Source of the DNA: Chloroflexi bacterium CFX4
GTDB lineage: Bacteria; Chloroflexota; Anaerolineae; Aggregatilineales; UBA2796
Direction of reading: 5' to 3'
Length of the DNA: 64,000 nucleotides
NCBI GenBank assembly: GCA_021404685.1
Contig: QWHC01000020.1
Coordinates: 62,001 to 126,000 of the forward strand
The notes below the pieces were generated by a model. That model did no database searches. It was given only the letters and a program-made list of their open reading frames with translations, and was not told where the DNA came from. Positions 34,061 through 43,137 of the stretch are shown here, in pieces; the first letter of the stretch is position 1, and the number at the start of each line of letters is the position of its first letter. Position numbers and translations under genes: made by a program.

Positions 34061-34411
34061 TTACTTGTTTAGGGCGCTGTAGCCGGGTCCCTTTTGGAAG
34101 TAATCGTAGTTGGGCTGAATATCTTCGGTCAGATCAATCACTTCGCCACCCTGCGACTTGTAGCGCTGACCACCGAATGGGATCACTTCCTGATCAGCCG
34201 CCAGTTCATAAGCCTGTGGCACTTCTTCCTCAGGGAAGATCGCCTCGAATGGGCATTCCGGCACGCACGCGCCGCAATCAATGCATGTATCGGGATCAAT
34301 GAAGTACCAGGGCCATTCATTTTCGGGCAAGCCCGGCACAATGCACTCGACCGGACAAACTTCCACGCAGGCACCATCGCGCAAACACAGGCTGGTGATA
34401 ATATGGGTCAT
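34061..34411 (-). CDS. Ferredoxin (two Fe-S clusters)
   Basis: A small electron carrier of 116 residues. C-L-R-D-G-A-C-V-E-V-C-P supplies one cluster and C-I-D-C-G-A-C-V-P-E-C-P a 4Fe-4S cluster. The first has an extra spacing (C-x5-C-x3-C-P), typical of the 7Fe FdxA-like type with a 3Fe-4S centre. The C-terminal 55 residues are acidic. The start has CTGAGGAG 8 bases before it. Electron partner unknown; it is not next to a clear redox partner. Confidence 0.9.
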   Translation of the reverse strand: MTHIITSLCLRDGACVEVCPVECIVPGLPENEWPWYFIDPDTCIDCGACVPECPFEAIFPEEEVPQAYELAADQEVIPFGGQRYKSQGGEVIDLTEDIQPNYDYFQKGPGYSALNK

Positions 34412-34464
34412 GGTCTGTTTCTCCTCAGGGGGTAGAACACGGCAAAACGCCGCTAAACTTTTTG

Positions 34465-34478
34465 TTCACTATGGTGAA
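34465..34478. promoter_or_regulatory. Inverted repeat between ferredoxin and DUF951 genes
   Basis: TTCAC-TATG-GTGAA, a 5-4-5 perfect palindrome in the shared 127-bp promoter region of two divergent genes. It may be an operator; no known regulator is matched. Confidence 0.3.
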
Positions 34479-34538
34479 TTTAGCATAAGGTGCAGCGCCC
34501 TGCTGTGACTTTAGTCTCACTTTTCGGAAAGGTGTGCC

Positions 34539-34757
34539 ATGCCAAGTGATGTTCAAGTTGGCGATGTTGTGCAAATGCGGAAAACGCATCCGTGCGGCAG
34601 CGATCAGTGGCGCGTTTACCGCATCGGCGCAGATATTGGCATTCAATGCTTGGGCTGCGAACGGCGCGTTTTGTTGGCACGCCGCCAGTTCGAGAAGGCA
34701 GTCAAGAAGTGGCTGCACAAGGCAGGCGCAGATGGTTCCGCGCCGCCACACAGTTGA
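34539..34757 (+). CDS. DUF951 protein
   Basis: A protein of 72 residues. V-G-D-V-V-Q-M-R-K-T-H-P-C-G-S near the N-terminus and I-Q-C-L-G-C-E-R-R-V-L-L further on are the DUF951 hallmarks: three Cys and a His that probably bind zinc. In other bacteria genes of this family often sit near rpsF/ychF-type translation genes. Start ATG has AAAGGTG before it. Its stop is 11 bp from the end of the fur gene on the other strand. Function unknown. Confidence 0.85.
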   Translation: MPSDVQVGDVVQMRKTHPCGSDQWRVYRIGADIGIQCLGCERRVLLARRQFEKAVKKWLHKAGADGSAPPHS

Positions 34758-34768
34758 GCCAGCAGCGA

Positions 34769-35212
34769 TTAATCCTCAGCACGCGGCAGGGCGCGGCATT
34801 CGGCACACATACCGTAGAGTTCCAGCAAATGCCCTTCAATCTTCACACCATGCAGGCGCTCTAAGTTGGCAATCAGCGCGCCCAGCCCGCAGTCTTCAAA
34901 CTCTATCCGCCGCCGACAATGCGTGCAGATGATGTGATGATGGTGTCCGCCGGGCATCAGCATATAATGGACGGTTGAGCCGCCTTGCACTGTTGTCCAC
35001 AGAATGCCCAGTTTGATCATCAAATCCAGTGTGCGGAAAACGCTGGCACGCCCAATGGACGGATCACGCGCTTCGACTTCGGTCAACAATTCCGCCGCTG
35101 TGATATGTCCGCCGCAGTTTTCTAAGATATCGAGGATGGTTAGACGCGGTGTGGTGATTTTATAGCCTGCTTCGCGCAGAATCCGCACGCTGGATGATTC
35201 AGGGTTGCTCAT
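34769..35212 (-). CDS. Fur-family metal-dependent repressor
   Basis: A protein of 147 residues. The winged helix (R-L-T-I-L-D-I-L-E, then S-I-G-R-A-S-V-F-R-T-L) precedes the dimer domain, which holds the His-rich H-H-H-H metal site, C-x-x-C zinc pair C-T-H-C and a second C-A-E-C near the end. It could be Fur, Zur or PerR; the second Cys pair suggests a structural Zn site. ATG 35212 has GAAAGGA before it. It lies 11 bp after the CNNM transporter gene in the same direction, so the regulator is probably made together with that transporter. Confidence 0.9.
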   Translation of the reverse strand: MSNPESSSVRILREAGYKITTPRLTILDILENCGGHITAAELLTEVEARDPSIGRASVFRTLDLMIKLGILWTTVQGGSTVHYMLMPGGHHHHIICTHCRRRIEFEDCGLGALIANLERLHGVKIEGHLLELYGMCAECRALPRAED

Positions 35213-35223
35213 TGGCGATCCTT

Positions 35224-36585
35224 TCAAGTCTGGGCAAGCGAACTGCTGCGTGTGGAACGTTTGGCAAGCGCGGCATCCTCAGCTGCATTTATCTCCGGTT
35301 TTTCGGCGGACGGCAAGCGCAGCACACGCACCCACTCAATGCGGCGTCCGTCAATGCTTTCAACTGTGAAGCGCAAGCCGTCTCGCTCAAAAACCTCGCC
35401 CATTTGCGGCACTTTGCCCAGCACACTGAAAATATAGCCGCCAAGCGTATCGCTCTCTTCAGTGGAAAGCTCTGCCTCAAGCAGTTCATTCACCTCCACA
35501 AGGTGAATGCCAGCATCAAAGCGATATTCATCCGCGCTGAGCTGCTGATATTCCGCTTCCTCTTCGGGATCGTATTCATCTTGAATCTCACCCACGATTT
35601 CTTCAAGCAAATCCTCAATGGTGATCAAGCCCGCCGTGCCGCCGTATTCATCAATCACAACCGCCATATGTACCTTGCGGCGCTGCAATTCTTCCAGCAA
35701 TTCGCTGGCGCGCTTGGACTCAGGGACAAAGTAGGCAGGGCGCATGATCTCGCGCACGGTGCGGCGGCGGCTTGCCTCATCATTGCGGATGAGCAGGTCT
35801 TTAGCGTACAGCACACCAATGATCTGGTCAATCGTGCCTTCGTAAACGGGAATGCGCGAATGCCCTTCGGCAACCACCACTTGCAAGGCATTCTCAAGCG
35901 TGGTCTCTGCGCTCAGCCCGATAATATCTATGCGTGGCACCATCAGCTCACGCACCACCTTATCGTTGAATTGCAGTACAGAGTAGATCATCTCTTTTTC
36001 ATCATCTTCGATGACGCCTTCCTCAGAGCCAGCATCTACCAGTGTCTTGATCTCCTCTTCGGTGACGTAAGAGGTGGCAGCGGCGCCCATAGAAGAGGTA
36101 AAGCGGCTGCTTGACCAGCGCAGCAGGGCAGAGATCGGCGTTAGGAAGCGCATCAGAGCGATGATGAGCGGCGACCAGCGCAGCGCAGCGCTTTCCGAGC
36201 GCTGTGAGGCAAGCGCGGTTGGGATCAGCTCACCAAAGATCAGCATGATCAGCGCACCCCCAACCAACAAGATGAACACAATCAGAATATCGAGGGCGTC
36301 CGAGGTGTGCAACGCACCCAACAAACTTTGCGCGCCAAGCAGGACAATGGTGGCAGCCGCAAAATGCAGTAGCGCAAAGACAACCTGCCGCAGCGCCAAT
36401 AGGCGTGAGGCGTCCTCTCCAAGGGCAAGGGCGCGCGCCGCACGGCGGTTGCCATTATTTGCCATTTCACGTAGGTGCTGCTTGCGTGCGTTCACCACAG
36501 AGGAAAACGCGGCGGAGAGAATGGCGCTCAGCAGCACCAAGCCTAAGAAAGTGATCAGGGCAGCCGTACTGTGACCTTCGGACAT
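35224..36585 (-). CDS. CNNM/CorC-type transporter (hemolysin family)
   Basis: A protein of 453 residues. The N-terminal CNNM/DUF21 domain has about four membrane segments (to residue 160) with I-F-G-E-L-I-P near 118. A CBS pair follows (V-P-R-I-D-I-I-G-L near 218 and V-D-E-Y-G-G-T-A-G near 310), then a CorC_HlyC domain after 350. Family members are linked to Mg2+ or Co2+ efflux. Downstream Fur repressor is co-transcribed. A Mg2+ role would be unusual beside Fur, so another divalent metal is possible. Confidence 0.9.
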   Translation of the reverse strand: MSEGHSTAALITFLGLVLLSAILSAAFSSVVNARKQHLREMANNGNRRAARALALGEDASRLLALRQVVFALLHFAAATIVLLGAQSLLGALHTSDALDILIVFILLVGGALIMLIFGELIPTALASQRSESAALRWSPLIIALMRFLTPISALLRWSSSRFTSSMGAAATSYVTEEEIKTLVDAGSEEGVIEDDEKEMIYSVLQFNDKVVRELMVPRIDIIGLSAETTLENALQVVVAEGHSRIPVYEGTIDQIIGVLYAKDLLIRNDEASRRRTVREIMRPAYFVPESKRASELLEELQRRKVHMAVVIDEYGGTAGLITIEDLLEEIVGEIQDEYDPEEEAEYQQLSADEYRFDAGIHLVEVNELLEAELSTEESDTLGGYIFSVLGKVPQMGEVFERDGLRFTVESIDGRRIEWVRVLRLPSAEKPEINAAEDAALAKRSTRSSSLAQT

Positions 36586-36630
36586 TACTTCCTTGTATCC
36601 TACTCAGGTTTACACAACGAGGATGCACCC

Positions 36631-38001
36631 TTATGTGTTGGGTGCATCAGGTTCAGGTGCGCTCAGGGCGCGCATTCGCGCCGGCACACCCACCGCAATA
36701 TGATTTTCTGGCACGTCCCGCGTCACGACGGAGCCAGCCGCTGTGCGCGCATTGGACGCGACCACCACCGGCGCAACCAACATGCTATCGCTGCCGATGA
36801 AGGCGTGATCACCGATCACCGTTTTGTGCTTTCGGACGCCATCATAATTGACTGTAATTGTGCCAGCGCCAATGTTCACATCTTCGCCGATCTCGGCATC
36901 GCCAATGTAGCTGAAGTGTCCCATGCGCGTTTTGCGCCCTAAGCGTGCGTTCTTCACCTCGCCAAAGTTGCCCATATGCACGCCTTCGCACAGATAAGCG
37001 CCCGCCCGGAGATGCCCAAACGGTCCGATCTCTACATGATCCTCAAGCGTTGCGCGCTCAATAACGGATGCCTCAATGTGGCAATGATTCCCAATGCGCG
37101 AGTCTAAGATCACCGAATTAGCGCCGATCAGGCAGTTAGTGCCAATGACCGTCTCGCCGCGCAGGTGTGTGTTTGGGTAGATGATCGTATCCGCGCCGAT
37201 CTGCACGCTCTCCTCAATATAGGTTGCCGCAGGGTCAATCAGCGTGACGCCGTTCAGCATATGCTGTTCGTTCACGCGCCGCCGCAAAATCGCCTCTGCC
37301 TCTGCCAAATGCACCCGCGTGTTAACGCCGATCACCTCGTCCGCGTCTTCTGCTTCAATGCCAACCACACGCTGTCCTTCGGCAACCGCGATCTCGATCA
37401 GGTCGGTCAGGTAATACTCGCCCTTCGATTTTGGCTGAATGCGCGTTAGCGCGTCCCACAGCCAGGCTGCTTTGAAGGCGTACACGCCGGCGTTCAGTTC
37501 TTGGATGGCACGCTGTTCAGGAGTGCATTCTGACTCCTCCACAATGGCTGTCACGCTACCATCGGCGGCGCGCATCACGCGCCCAAAGCCACGCGGATTG
37601 GGCAAAGTTACGGTGAGCATGGCGAGGCAGCCTGCCGTGTTGTGCTGCTGCGCCTGCACCAGTTGGCGCAAGGTCTCAGGGCGCAGCAAGGGCATATCGG
37701 CATAGGTGACCACCACAATCTCACTGGTGCCGCGCAGCAGATCGGCAGCCTGCATCACGGCGTGACCTGTGCCAAGCTGCTGTGCTTGCAAGGCAGTTTC
37801 AGCGCGTCCGCGCACAGCCTGTGTAACTGCCTCAGCGTGATGCCCAACCACCACCACCAAGCGCGCAGCACCGATCTTCTCTGCCGATTCGACAGCGCGC
37901 AGCACCATCGGCTTACCGCCAACCGCGTGCAGCACTTTCGCCAAGCCGGACTTCATGCGCGTTCCCTGACCTGCCGCTAAGATGACTGTTGCAATGCTCA
38001 C
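36631..38001 (-). CDS. glmU: Bifunctional GlcNAc-1-P uridyltransferase / GlcN-1-P acetyltransferase
   Basis: Makes UDP-GlcNAc, the precursor of peptidoglycan. The N-terminal pyrophosphorylase has I-L-A-A-G-Q-G-T-R-M-K-S near residue 6 and the K-V-L-H motif; the C-terminal half is a left-handed beta helix (hexapeptide repeats such as I-G-x-x) with acetyltransferase activity. The GTG start at 38001 is selected because the motif then sits at its usual position and AAGGGA lies 9 bases before it; a TTG 21 bp upstream is also possible. Divergent from glmS, so both enzymes of the amino-sugar path meet here. Confidence 0.95.
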   Translation of the reverse strand: MSIATVILAAGQGTRMKSGLAKVLHAVGGKPMVLRAVESAEKIGAARLVVVVGHHAEAVTQAVRGRAETALQAQQLGTGHAVMQAADLLRGTSEIVVVTYADMPLLRPETLRQLVQAQQHNTAGCLAMLTVTLPNPRGFGRVMRAADGSVTAIVEESECTPEQRAIQELNAGVYAFKAAWLWDALTRIQPKSKGEYYLTDLIEIAVAEGQRVVGIEAEDADEVIGVNTRVHLAEAEAILRRRVNEQHMLNGVTLIDPAATYIEESVQIGADTIIYPNTHLRGETVIGTNCLIGANSVILDSRIGNHCHIEASVIERATLEDHVEIGPFGHLRAGAYLCEGVHMGNFGEVKNARLGRKTRMGHFSYIGDAEIGEDVNIGAGTITVNYDGVRKHKTVIGDHAFIGSDSMLVAPVVVASNARTAAGSVVTRDVPENHIAVGVPARMRALSAPEPDAPNT

Positions 38002-38072
38002 CTGTTGTGATCCCTTCAACAACGCAAAGTGCCGACGTATCGCTTCAGCGCGTCGGCTGCTTAAGGAGTACC

Positions 38073-38189
38073 ATGTGTGGGATGTTGTTCACTGAGCGAT
38101 TTCACCAAACCCACGCTTACACGCTAATCTTACCACTGCTTACTGAACAAAACAACCACCAATGGCGGGCGTTGCACCCTGTGGCGTAG
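38073..38189 (+). CDS. Possible short leader ORF upstream of glmS
   Basis: A 38-codon ORF begins ATG-TGT-GGG-ATG with an excellent ribosome site (AAGGAG, 5 bases before the ATG). Its first three residues M-C-G are the same as those of glmS. The remainder has no recognisable domain. It occupies part of the 331-bp gap between glmU and glmS, which otherwise holds only promoters. It might be a leader peptide or the remains of a partly duplicated start; chance is also possible. Confidence 0.3.
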   Translation: MCGMLFTERFHQTHAYTLILPLLTEQNNHQWRALHPVA

Positions 38190-38332
38190 AATGGCTTGTG
38201 CGATTTACACCATTTTTTGAAAGGCGAAACGCATTTCGTAACAAAGCTGTGGTATATACATAGGGTGTGTTCGGCAGCAGTCAACCGTCTTTTACGCAGA
38301 ATTGCCGAAGGGAACGAGAGGACGAGAGAACT

Positions 38333-40174
38333 ATGTGCGGAATTGTAGGCTACATCGGGGAAAAAGACTCCACGCCGATTGTGCTGAGTGGCTTGAAGCG
38401 CCTTGAATATCGCGGCTATGACTCAGCAGGCATCGCCGTGCTGAAAAATGGTGCCATCGAACGCCGCCGTGATGTGGGCAAACTGGAAAACTTAGAGCGC
38501 CGCGTTGCCAACGAGCCGATCAGCGGCGCGATGGGCATTGGGCATACGCGCTGGGCAACACATGGGCAACCAAGTGAGCGCAACGCCCATCCGCACGTCA
38601 GCAACGACGGGCAGTTTGTGGTGGTGCATAACGGTATTGTGGAGAACTACCTTGAACTGCGCGAGATGCTCAAGGCAAAAGGCGTCCACTTTGATTCCGA
38701 GACGGATACTGAAGTGATTGTGCATTTGGTGGAAATGTTGGCACGCGAAGGGCATGATCTGACTGAAGCAACACGCCTTGCCTGCCTGCAATTGCGCGGC
38801 GCACACGCCATTGTGGTCATGAGCGTGCGTTTTCCAGATCGGCTGATTGCCGTTCGGATTGGCAACGCCGGTGGTGTAGCGCTTGGCATTGGGCAGGGCG
38901 AGATGTATATCGCCTCCGATATTCCCGCCATCTTGGAATACACACGCCGTCTGGTCTTCCTGGAGAGCCGCCAAATGGCAACCATCACTGCTGATGGCTA
39001 CAGCGTGCAAACGCTGGATAAAACGCCCGTAGATGCTGCCATCCACGACATTGCCTGGGACCCGGTCAGTGCGGCGCGTGGCGAATACCGCCACTTCATG
39101 CAGAAAGAGATTTTCGAGCAAGGACGCAGCCTGACCGATACGATTCGCGGGCGCATTTCGTTTGATGATGGCGCGGTGACGCTTAGCCACCTCAGCCTGA
39201 CCGCTGAAGAAGCACGCCGCCTAAAGCGTATCGTGACGGTTGCCTGCGGCACCAGCGCTTACGCCGGCTTGGTTGGTAAGTTCATGCTAGAGGCGTTAGC
39301 GCGCATTCCGGTTGAGGTGGACTATGGCAGCGAGTATCGCTACCGCGATCCGATCCTTGACGGCGATTGTGCAGTGCTGGCAATCACACAATCAGGCGAG
39401 ACGGTGGATACACTCGCCGCGATGGAAGAAGCACGCGAGAAAGGCGCACGCTTGTGGAGCATCGTGAATGCGATTGGCTCGCAAGCAATGCGCGTCTCGG
39501 ATGGCTATATCACAATGCAAGCGGGACCTGAGATCGGCGTTGCCTCGACGAAGGCGTTCACTGCCAGCTTGGTTGATCAATACCTGTTGGCGCTCTATCT
39601 GGGGCAGTTGCGCGGCACCATCAGCACTGAGCAAGCACGCCAACACGCGCAGGATATTGCCCGCCTGCCCGATCTGGTTGGGCATGTGTTGGATCGCGCT
39701 GCGGAAGTGCAGGCACTTGCCAAAAAGGTGCGCGACTATGAGAACTTTCTCTACCTAGGGCGCGGCATCAACTATCCGATTGCCCTTGAAGGCGCGCTAA
39801 AGCTGAAAGAGATCAGCTACATTCACGCTGAAGGCTATCCAGCAGGCGAGATGAAGCACGGACCTATTGCCCTGATTGACGAGAAAATGCCGGTGCTGGC
39901 AATCGCTATTCAGGATAGCGTTTACGATAAGATGATCAGCCAGATTGAGCAGGCAAAGGCGCGGCGCGGCATTGTGATCGCCATCGCCACTGAGGGCGAT
40001 AGCTTCATCCAGACGAAGGCAGACCATGTGCTGTATGTGCCGAAACTGCCGCCGTTGCTCTCGCCAGTGGTGACGGTGCTGCCGCTGCAACTCTTGGCGT
40101 ACTATGTGGCAGTCGAACGCGGCGCAGATGTGGATCAGCCGCGCAACTTGGCAAAGTCGGTCACGGTCGAGTAG
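38333..40174 (+). CDS. glmS: Glutamine-fructose-6-phosphate aminotransferase
   Basis: Transfers ammonia from glutamine to fructose-6-phosphate, giving glucosamine-6-phosphate. The start must be ATG 38333, because the N-terminal Cys (after Met removal) in M-C-G-I-V-G-Y is the glutaminase nucleophile. R-Y-R-D-P and T-Q-S-G-E-T-V-D-T belong to the SIS isomerase domains, and E-I-S-Y-I-H-A-E and the closing A-K-S-V-T-V-E are typical. 613 residues, normal. A longer upstream frame is rejected for the reason above. The leader does not show glmS ribozyme features by eye. Confidence 0.96.
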   Translation: MCGIVGYIGEKDSTPIVLSGLKRLEYRGYDSAGIAVLKNGAIERRRDVGKLENLERRVANEPISGAMGIGHTRWATHGQPSERNAHPHVSNDGQFVVVHNGIVENYLELREMLKAKGVHFDSETDTEVIVHLVEMLAREGHDLTEATRLACLQLRGAHAIVVMSVRFPDRLIAVRIGNAGGVALGIGQGEMYIASDIPAILEYTRRLVFLESRQMATITADGYSVQTLDKTPVDAAIHDIAWDPVSAARGEYRHFMQKEIFEQGRSLTDTIRGRISFDDGAVTLSHLSLTAEEARRLKRIVTVACGTSAYAGLVGKFMLEALARIPVEVDYGSEYRYRDPILDGDCAVLAITQSGETVDTLAAMEEAREKGARLWSIVNAIGSQAMRVSDGYITMQAGPEIGVASTKAFTASLVDQYLLALYLGQLRGTISTEQARQHAQDIARLPDLVGHVLDRAAEVQALAKKVRDYENFLYLGRGINYPIALEGALKLKEISYIHAEGYPAGEMKHGPIALIDEKMPVLAIAIQDSVYDKMISQIEQAKARRGIVIAIATEGDSFIQTKADHVLYVPKLPPLLSPVVTVLPLQLLAYYVAVERGADVDQPRNLAKSVTVE

Positions 40175-40189
40175 ATCACAGGCGCATCG

Positions 40190-40221
40190 CACACCTTGCT
40201 GCATGAACGCGGCAAGGTGTG
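40190..40221. terminator. Hairpin between glmS and mazG
   Basis: A 10-bp stem (40190-40199 with 40212-40221) in the 56-bp gap between two convergent genes. No T-run. Confidence 0.5.
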
Positions 40222-40230
40222 GCTGTCTGC

Positions 40231-41715
40231 CTACAAACCGTCGCGCTTGGCAGCGTTCCAGAGCGCATCCATCTCGGACAAGGATAGATTTTGAAGTGTT
40301 TTGCCCGCACGTTGGGCTGCCGCTTCCATATGGCGGAAGCGGCGCTCGAACTTGGCGTTGTTTTCGCGCAGCGCCGTTTCGGGATCAATTTCGTACCAAC
40401 GAGCAAGATTGATCAGGCTGGAAAGCACATCGCCAAATTCTTCTGTGCGATGATCGCCATCCTCAGCGCTGATCAGTTCTTCGAGTTCTTCGCGCACTTT
40501 GGCGATCACACCTTCAACGCTCTCCCACTCAAAGCCGATCCGTGCCGCACGGTTGTGCAGTTTGGCAGCCGCTGCCAGAGCCGGCAATACCTTCGGCACG
40601 CCATCCAGCGCGGAAGGCAGCGCTTCAGATTCGCTGTCTTCCGCACGCGCTTGCAGTTTGCGCTGCTCCCATTCGGCGCGCTCTTGGCGCTTGATCTGAT
40701 CCCAATTGGCGTGAACCTGTTCAGGATCATCCGCCTGCACATCGCCCCAGACGTGCGGATGCCGCCGTATCATCTTCTCGCAGACATAAGCGATCACATC
40801 TGCCATGTTGAACTCAGCCGCTTCCACCGCAATTTGGCTGTGCAGCACAATTTGCAGCAGCAAATCGCCCAACTCCTTCATCAGCAGGTCAGAGTCGCCG
40901 CTATCGAGTGCTTCCAACACTTCGTAGGTTTCCTCAAGCAGATATTCGCGCAAGGATTCATGCGTCTGCTTGCGATCCCAAGGGCAACCTTCCGGCGCCC
41001 GCAAATGCGCCACAATCTCTTGGAAATATTCAAAGCTGCCGCGCCGCTGCATGGGCGGCACGTAGAGGGATGTCAGGTGATCAACAGGTTGCCGATCCAG
41101 CGCATAGAGCGGTACGCGCTCTAGGTGTGCCTGTGGCGTGCCAGCCGCCTGAATCAGCACCACTTCATGATCCTCAGCGTATTGGTTGGCAAGCGTCAGC
41201 TTCACATCGCTGGCAACGGCACGGCTATAGACCTGCGCCAATAGGGACGGCACATCAGGATTGAGCGGCGGATGGTGCATGTGGGCAATGGTTTCGGCAT
41301 CGTGGATTTGGAGGCCATCCAGCACATCAATGCCGAGCGCGCCTATCATCGGCTCAATGAAACTCAAGCCATCTACAATTGTGACTGTCACACCGCGCTG
41401 CTTTGCCGTTTGCAGGATGAGCGTCACGGTATGTTCGCCAACCAACGGATGACCCGGCACTGCGTAGACTACGCCTTCTGGGCGTTCGCCAAGCCGCAGC
41501 ACTTCCTCTGTGATGCGAAGGTAGAGCGAGGCAAAATCTTCTGCCTCGTCATACCAAGCGTCAAAGCTGTGCAATTGCTTGATCGGCAATGCCTCTACGC
41601 CAAGATGGCGCGCTGTGCGAAGGTAGACTGCTTCTGCCTCGCTTAGGATGCGCCATGCGCGGCGGGTGAGCAGTTCGGGATCGCCGGGACCGAGTCCTAC
41701 AATCGTGATGGTCAT
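40231..41715 (-). CDS. mazG: Tetrapyrrole-methylase-like/MazG fusion (YabN type)
   Basis: A protein of 494 residues. Residues 1-215 resemble SAM-dependent tetrapyrrole methylases (V-G-L-G-P-G-D-P-E-L-L at the start, V-P-G-H-P near 107). The rest holds two MazG nucleotide-pyrophosphohydrolase units: L-R-A-P-E-G-C-P-W-D-R-K-Q-T-H near 240 with E-E-x-x-E metal sites, and a second unit around 385-450. MazG removes non-canonical or excess nucleoside triphosphates. The fusion is the same as B. subtilis YabN. Whether the methylase part is active is not known. Confidence 0.92.
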   Translation of the reverse strand: MTITIVGLGPGDPELLTRRAWRILSEAEAVYLRTARHLGVEALPIKQLHSFDAWYDEAEDFASLYLRITEEVLRLGERPEGVVYAVPGHPLVGEHTVTLILQTAKQRGVTVTIVDGLSFIEPMIGALGIDVLDGLQIHDAETIAHMHHPPLNPDVPSLLAQVYSRAVASDVKLTLANQYAEDHEVVLIQAAGTPQAHLERVPLYALDRQPVDHLTSLYVPPMQRRGSFEYFQEIVAHLRAPEGCPWDRKQTHESLREYLLEETYEVLEALDSGDSDLLMKELGDLLLQIVLHSQIAVEAAEFNMADVIAYVCEKMIRRHPHVWGDVQADDPEQVHANWDQIKRQERAEWEQRKLQARAEDSESEALPSALDGVPKVLPALAAAAKLHNRAARIGFEWESVEGVIAKVREELEELISAEDGDHRTEEFGDVLSSLINLARWYEIDPETALRENNAKFERRFRHMEAAAQRAGKTLQNLSLSEMDALWNAAKRDGL

Positions 41716-41743
41716 AGATTTATGGCTCTTGTTTCATAGGTTT

Positions 41744-42442
41744 TTAGAGTTTGGCGGCAAAGGCGCGTAGCCGTGCTGATGTATTGCGCGTCATGGGTAC
41801 ACCATGCCCAAAACACAAAATATCTATCGGCATCTCTGCCAGTTTCTTGATGCTGCGCTTTGCTTCTGCCATATCAGGCGTGAATTGGGCAAGCGGCAAA
41901 CCGAGCCTTCCAAAGCGTGTGATCGCATCGCCACAGAAAAGCAGTTTGCTGGAAGGTGAATAGAAAACAATCTGCCCATAAGCGTGACCGGGCGCCTCAA
42001 TCACTTGTAAATCAGGCAGCACTTCGGGCAGGCTATCGCCTTCGCGCACTTCACAGTCAACTGAGGCAGGCGGCATATCCTTAATGCCAATCAACCGAAA
42101 CAGGCGGCGTGCCACCTCAGAATCCTTATAGCCTTCAGGGCGCACCGGCGGCTTTTCACCACGTACAATCGGCGACTCCAAAGCATGGGCGTAGACCTGT
42201 GCGCCGCTTGCCTTTACAAGGGCTGCCAACGCACCAATGTGATCGGGATGCGCGTGCGTAATCAGGATGCGGCGAATATCTTTCAGGCTGTAGCCTGAGC
42301 GTGCGAGATCACGGGCGATGCCTTTCTCCGCGCCCTCCACGCTGGCATCAATCAGTGTTAGCCCATCGCCGTTCACAATGACATATACACGCCCAGTGAC
42401 GAGTCCGACGATGGTATAGACGCCTTCGATAATCTTTTGCAT
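41744..42442 (-). CDS. MBL-fold metallo-hydrolase
   Basis: A protein of 232 residues with all metal ligands: T-H-A-H-P-D-H near residue 62 (HxHxDH), A-P-G-H-A near 150, C-G-D-A near 170 and G-H-G near 214. This is the glyoxalase II/lactamase superfamily and probably hydrolyses a thioester or phosphodiester. The start ATG is preceded by GAAAAC only, i.e. weak. It lies 28 bp upstream of mazG in the same direction; functional link not evident. Confidence 0.85.
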   Translation of the reverse strand: MQKIIEGVYTIVGLVTGRVYVIVNGDGLTLIDASVEGAEKGIARDLARSGYSLKDIRRILITHAHPDHIGALAALVKASGAQVYAHALESPIVRGEKPPVRPEGYKDSEVARRLFRLIGIKDMPPASVDCEVREGDSLPEVLPDLQVIEAPGHAYGQIVFYSPSSKLLFCGDAITRFGRLGLPLAQFTPDMAEAKRSIKKLAEMPIDILCFGHGVPMTRNTSARLRAFAAKL

Positions 42443-42522
42443 AACGTTTTCCCTCAGTTCATCAAGGCATTATAGCCAACTTTGCGGCGCTGATACAACG
42501 CTGATCAATCTCCTATGTGGAT

Positions 42523-42551
42523 TTTACAGAGTGCTTACGTTCTGCTTATGT
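42523..42551 (+). promoter_or_regulatory. Probable sigma-70-type promoter for hsp20
   Basis: TTTACA at 42523-42528 and TTATGT at 42546-42551 with 17 bases between, about 67 bp before the start. No CIRCE or HAIR operator is visible. Confidence 0.4.
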
Positions 42552-42617
42552 AGGGGTTGTATGCTAAGGACAAGTTGCGGGCATACGCACACTGAGTTCA
42601 AAAGGAGTGACGTAAAA

Positions 42618-43067
42618 ATGTCGAGCATTAACCGTTGGAATCCCGTTCGTGAGTTGCTTTCGATGCGCGATGAGATGGATCGCCTGTTCAACGAGCGCTT
42701 CTTCCGCAGCGAAGGGCGTCCGTACCTGCTGCCCATTGATGCCTATATGACTGACGACGCCTTGATTTTGGTGGCAGATGTGCCAGGGCTTTCGCCAGAA
42801 GACATCAACGTGACCTTCGAGGGCGATACACTGACCATTCGCGGCGAATACAAGCCGAACGGCGAGGGCAAGAACTACCTGCTGCGCGAGCGCACTGTGG
42901 GCAAGTTCGAGCGCGTGCTGACCATCAACACGCCTGTGGATGGCAGCAAGATCGAAGCGGAGTTCGAGAACGGCACGATCACCCTGACTCTGCCGAAGGC
43001 AGAAGCTGCCAAACCGAAGCAGATCACCGTCCGCCCGAAGGCAGCCGCACTGCACAGCCACAACTAA
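42618..43067 (+). CDS. Hsp20-family small heat shock protein
   Basis: A holdase chaperone of 149 residues that keeps unfolding proteins soluble. The alpha-crystallin domain runs from about residue 37 to 135: V-A-D-V-P-G-L near 55, D-T-L-T-I-R-G-E, G-K-F-E-R-V-L near 96, F-E-N-G-T-I-T-L-T-L-P-K-A-E near 116. N-terminal R-W-N-P-V-R-E-L with D-E-M-D-R-L-F is typical. ATG with AAGGAG before it. A hairpin terminator follows, so it is a single-gene unit. Confidence 0.95.
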   Translation: MSSINRWNPVRELLSMRDEMDRLFNERFFRSEGRPYLLPIDAYMTDDALILVADVPGLSPEDINVTFEGDTLTIRGEYKPNGEGKNYLLRERTVGKFERVLTINTPVDGSKIEAEFENGTITLTLPKAEAAKPKQITVRPKAAALHSHN

Positions 43068-43091
43068 GGCAACTACCGCACAAACGACCAA

Positions 43092-43124
43092 TGGGCGAGT
43101 GGTATACCACTTGCCCGTTTTGTT
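43092..43124 (+). terminator. Rho-independent terminator
   Basis: A hairpin of about 10 bp (GGGCGAGTGG paired with CCACTTGCCC, one G-T pair) followed by GTTTTGTTT, 25 bp after hsp20; the loop is TATA. Confidence 0.9.
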
Positions 43125-43137
43125 TAGCTATTTAGGA

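Noticed and set aside
35194..36114. 306-codon open frame opposite the CNNM transporter
   Set aside because: Shadow of the real gene on the other strand; its composition follows that gene's codons.
38190..38332. glmS ribozyme before glmS
   Set aside because: No recognisable core helices or cleavage site; the ribozyme is mainly known from Firmicutes.
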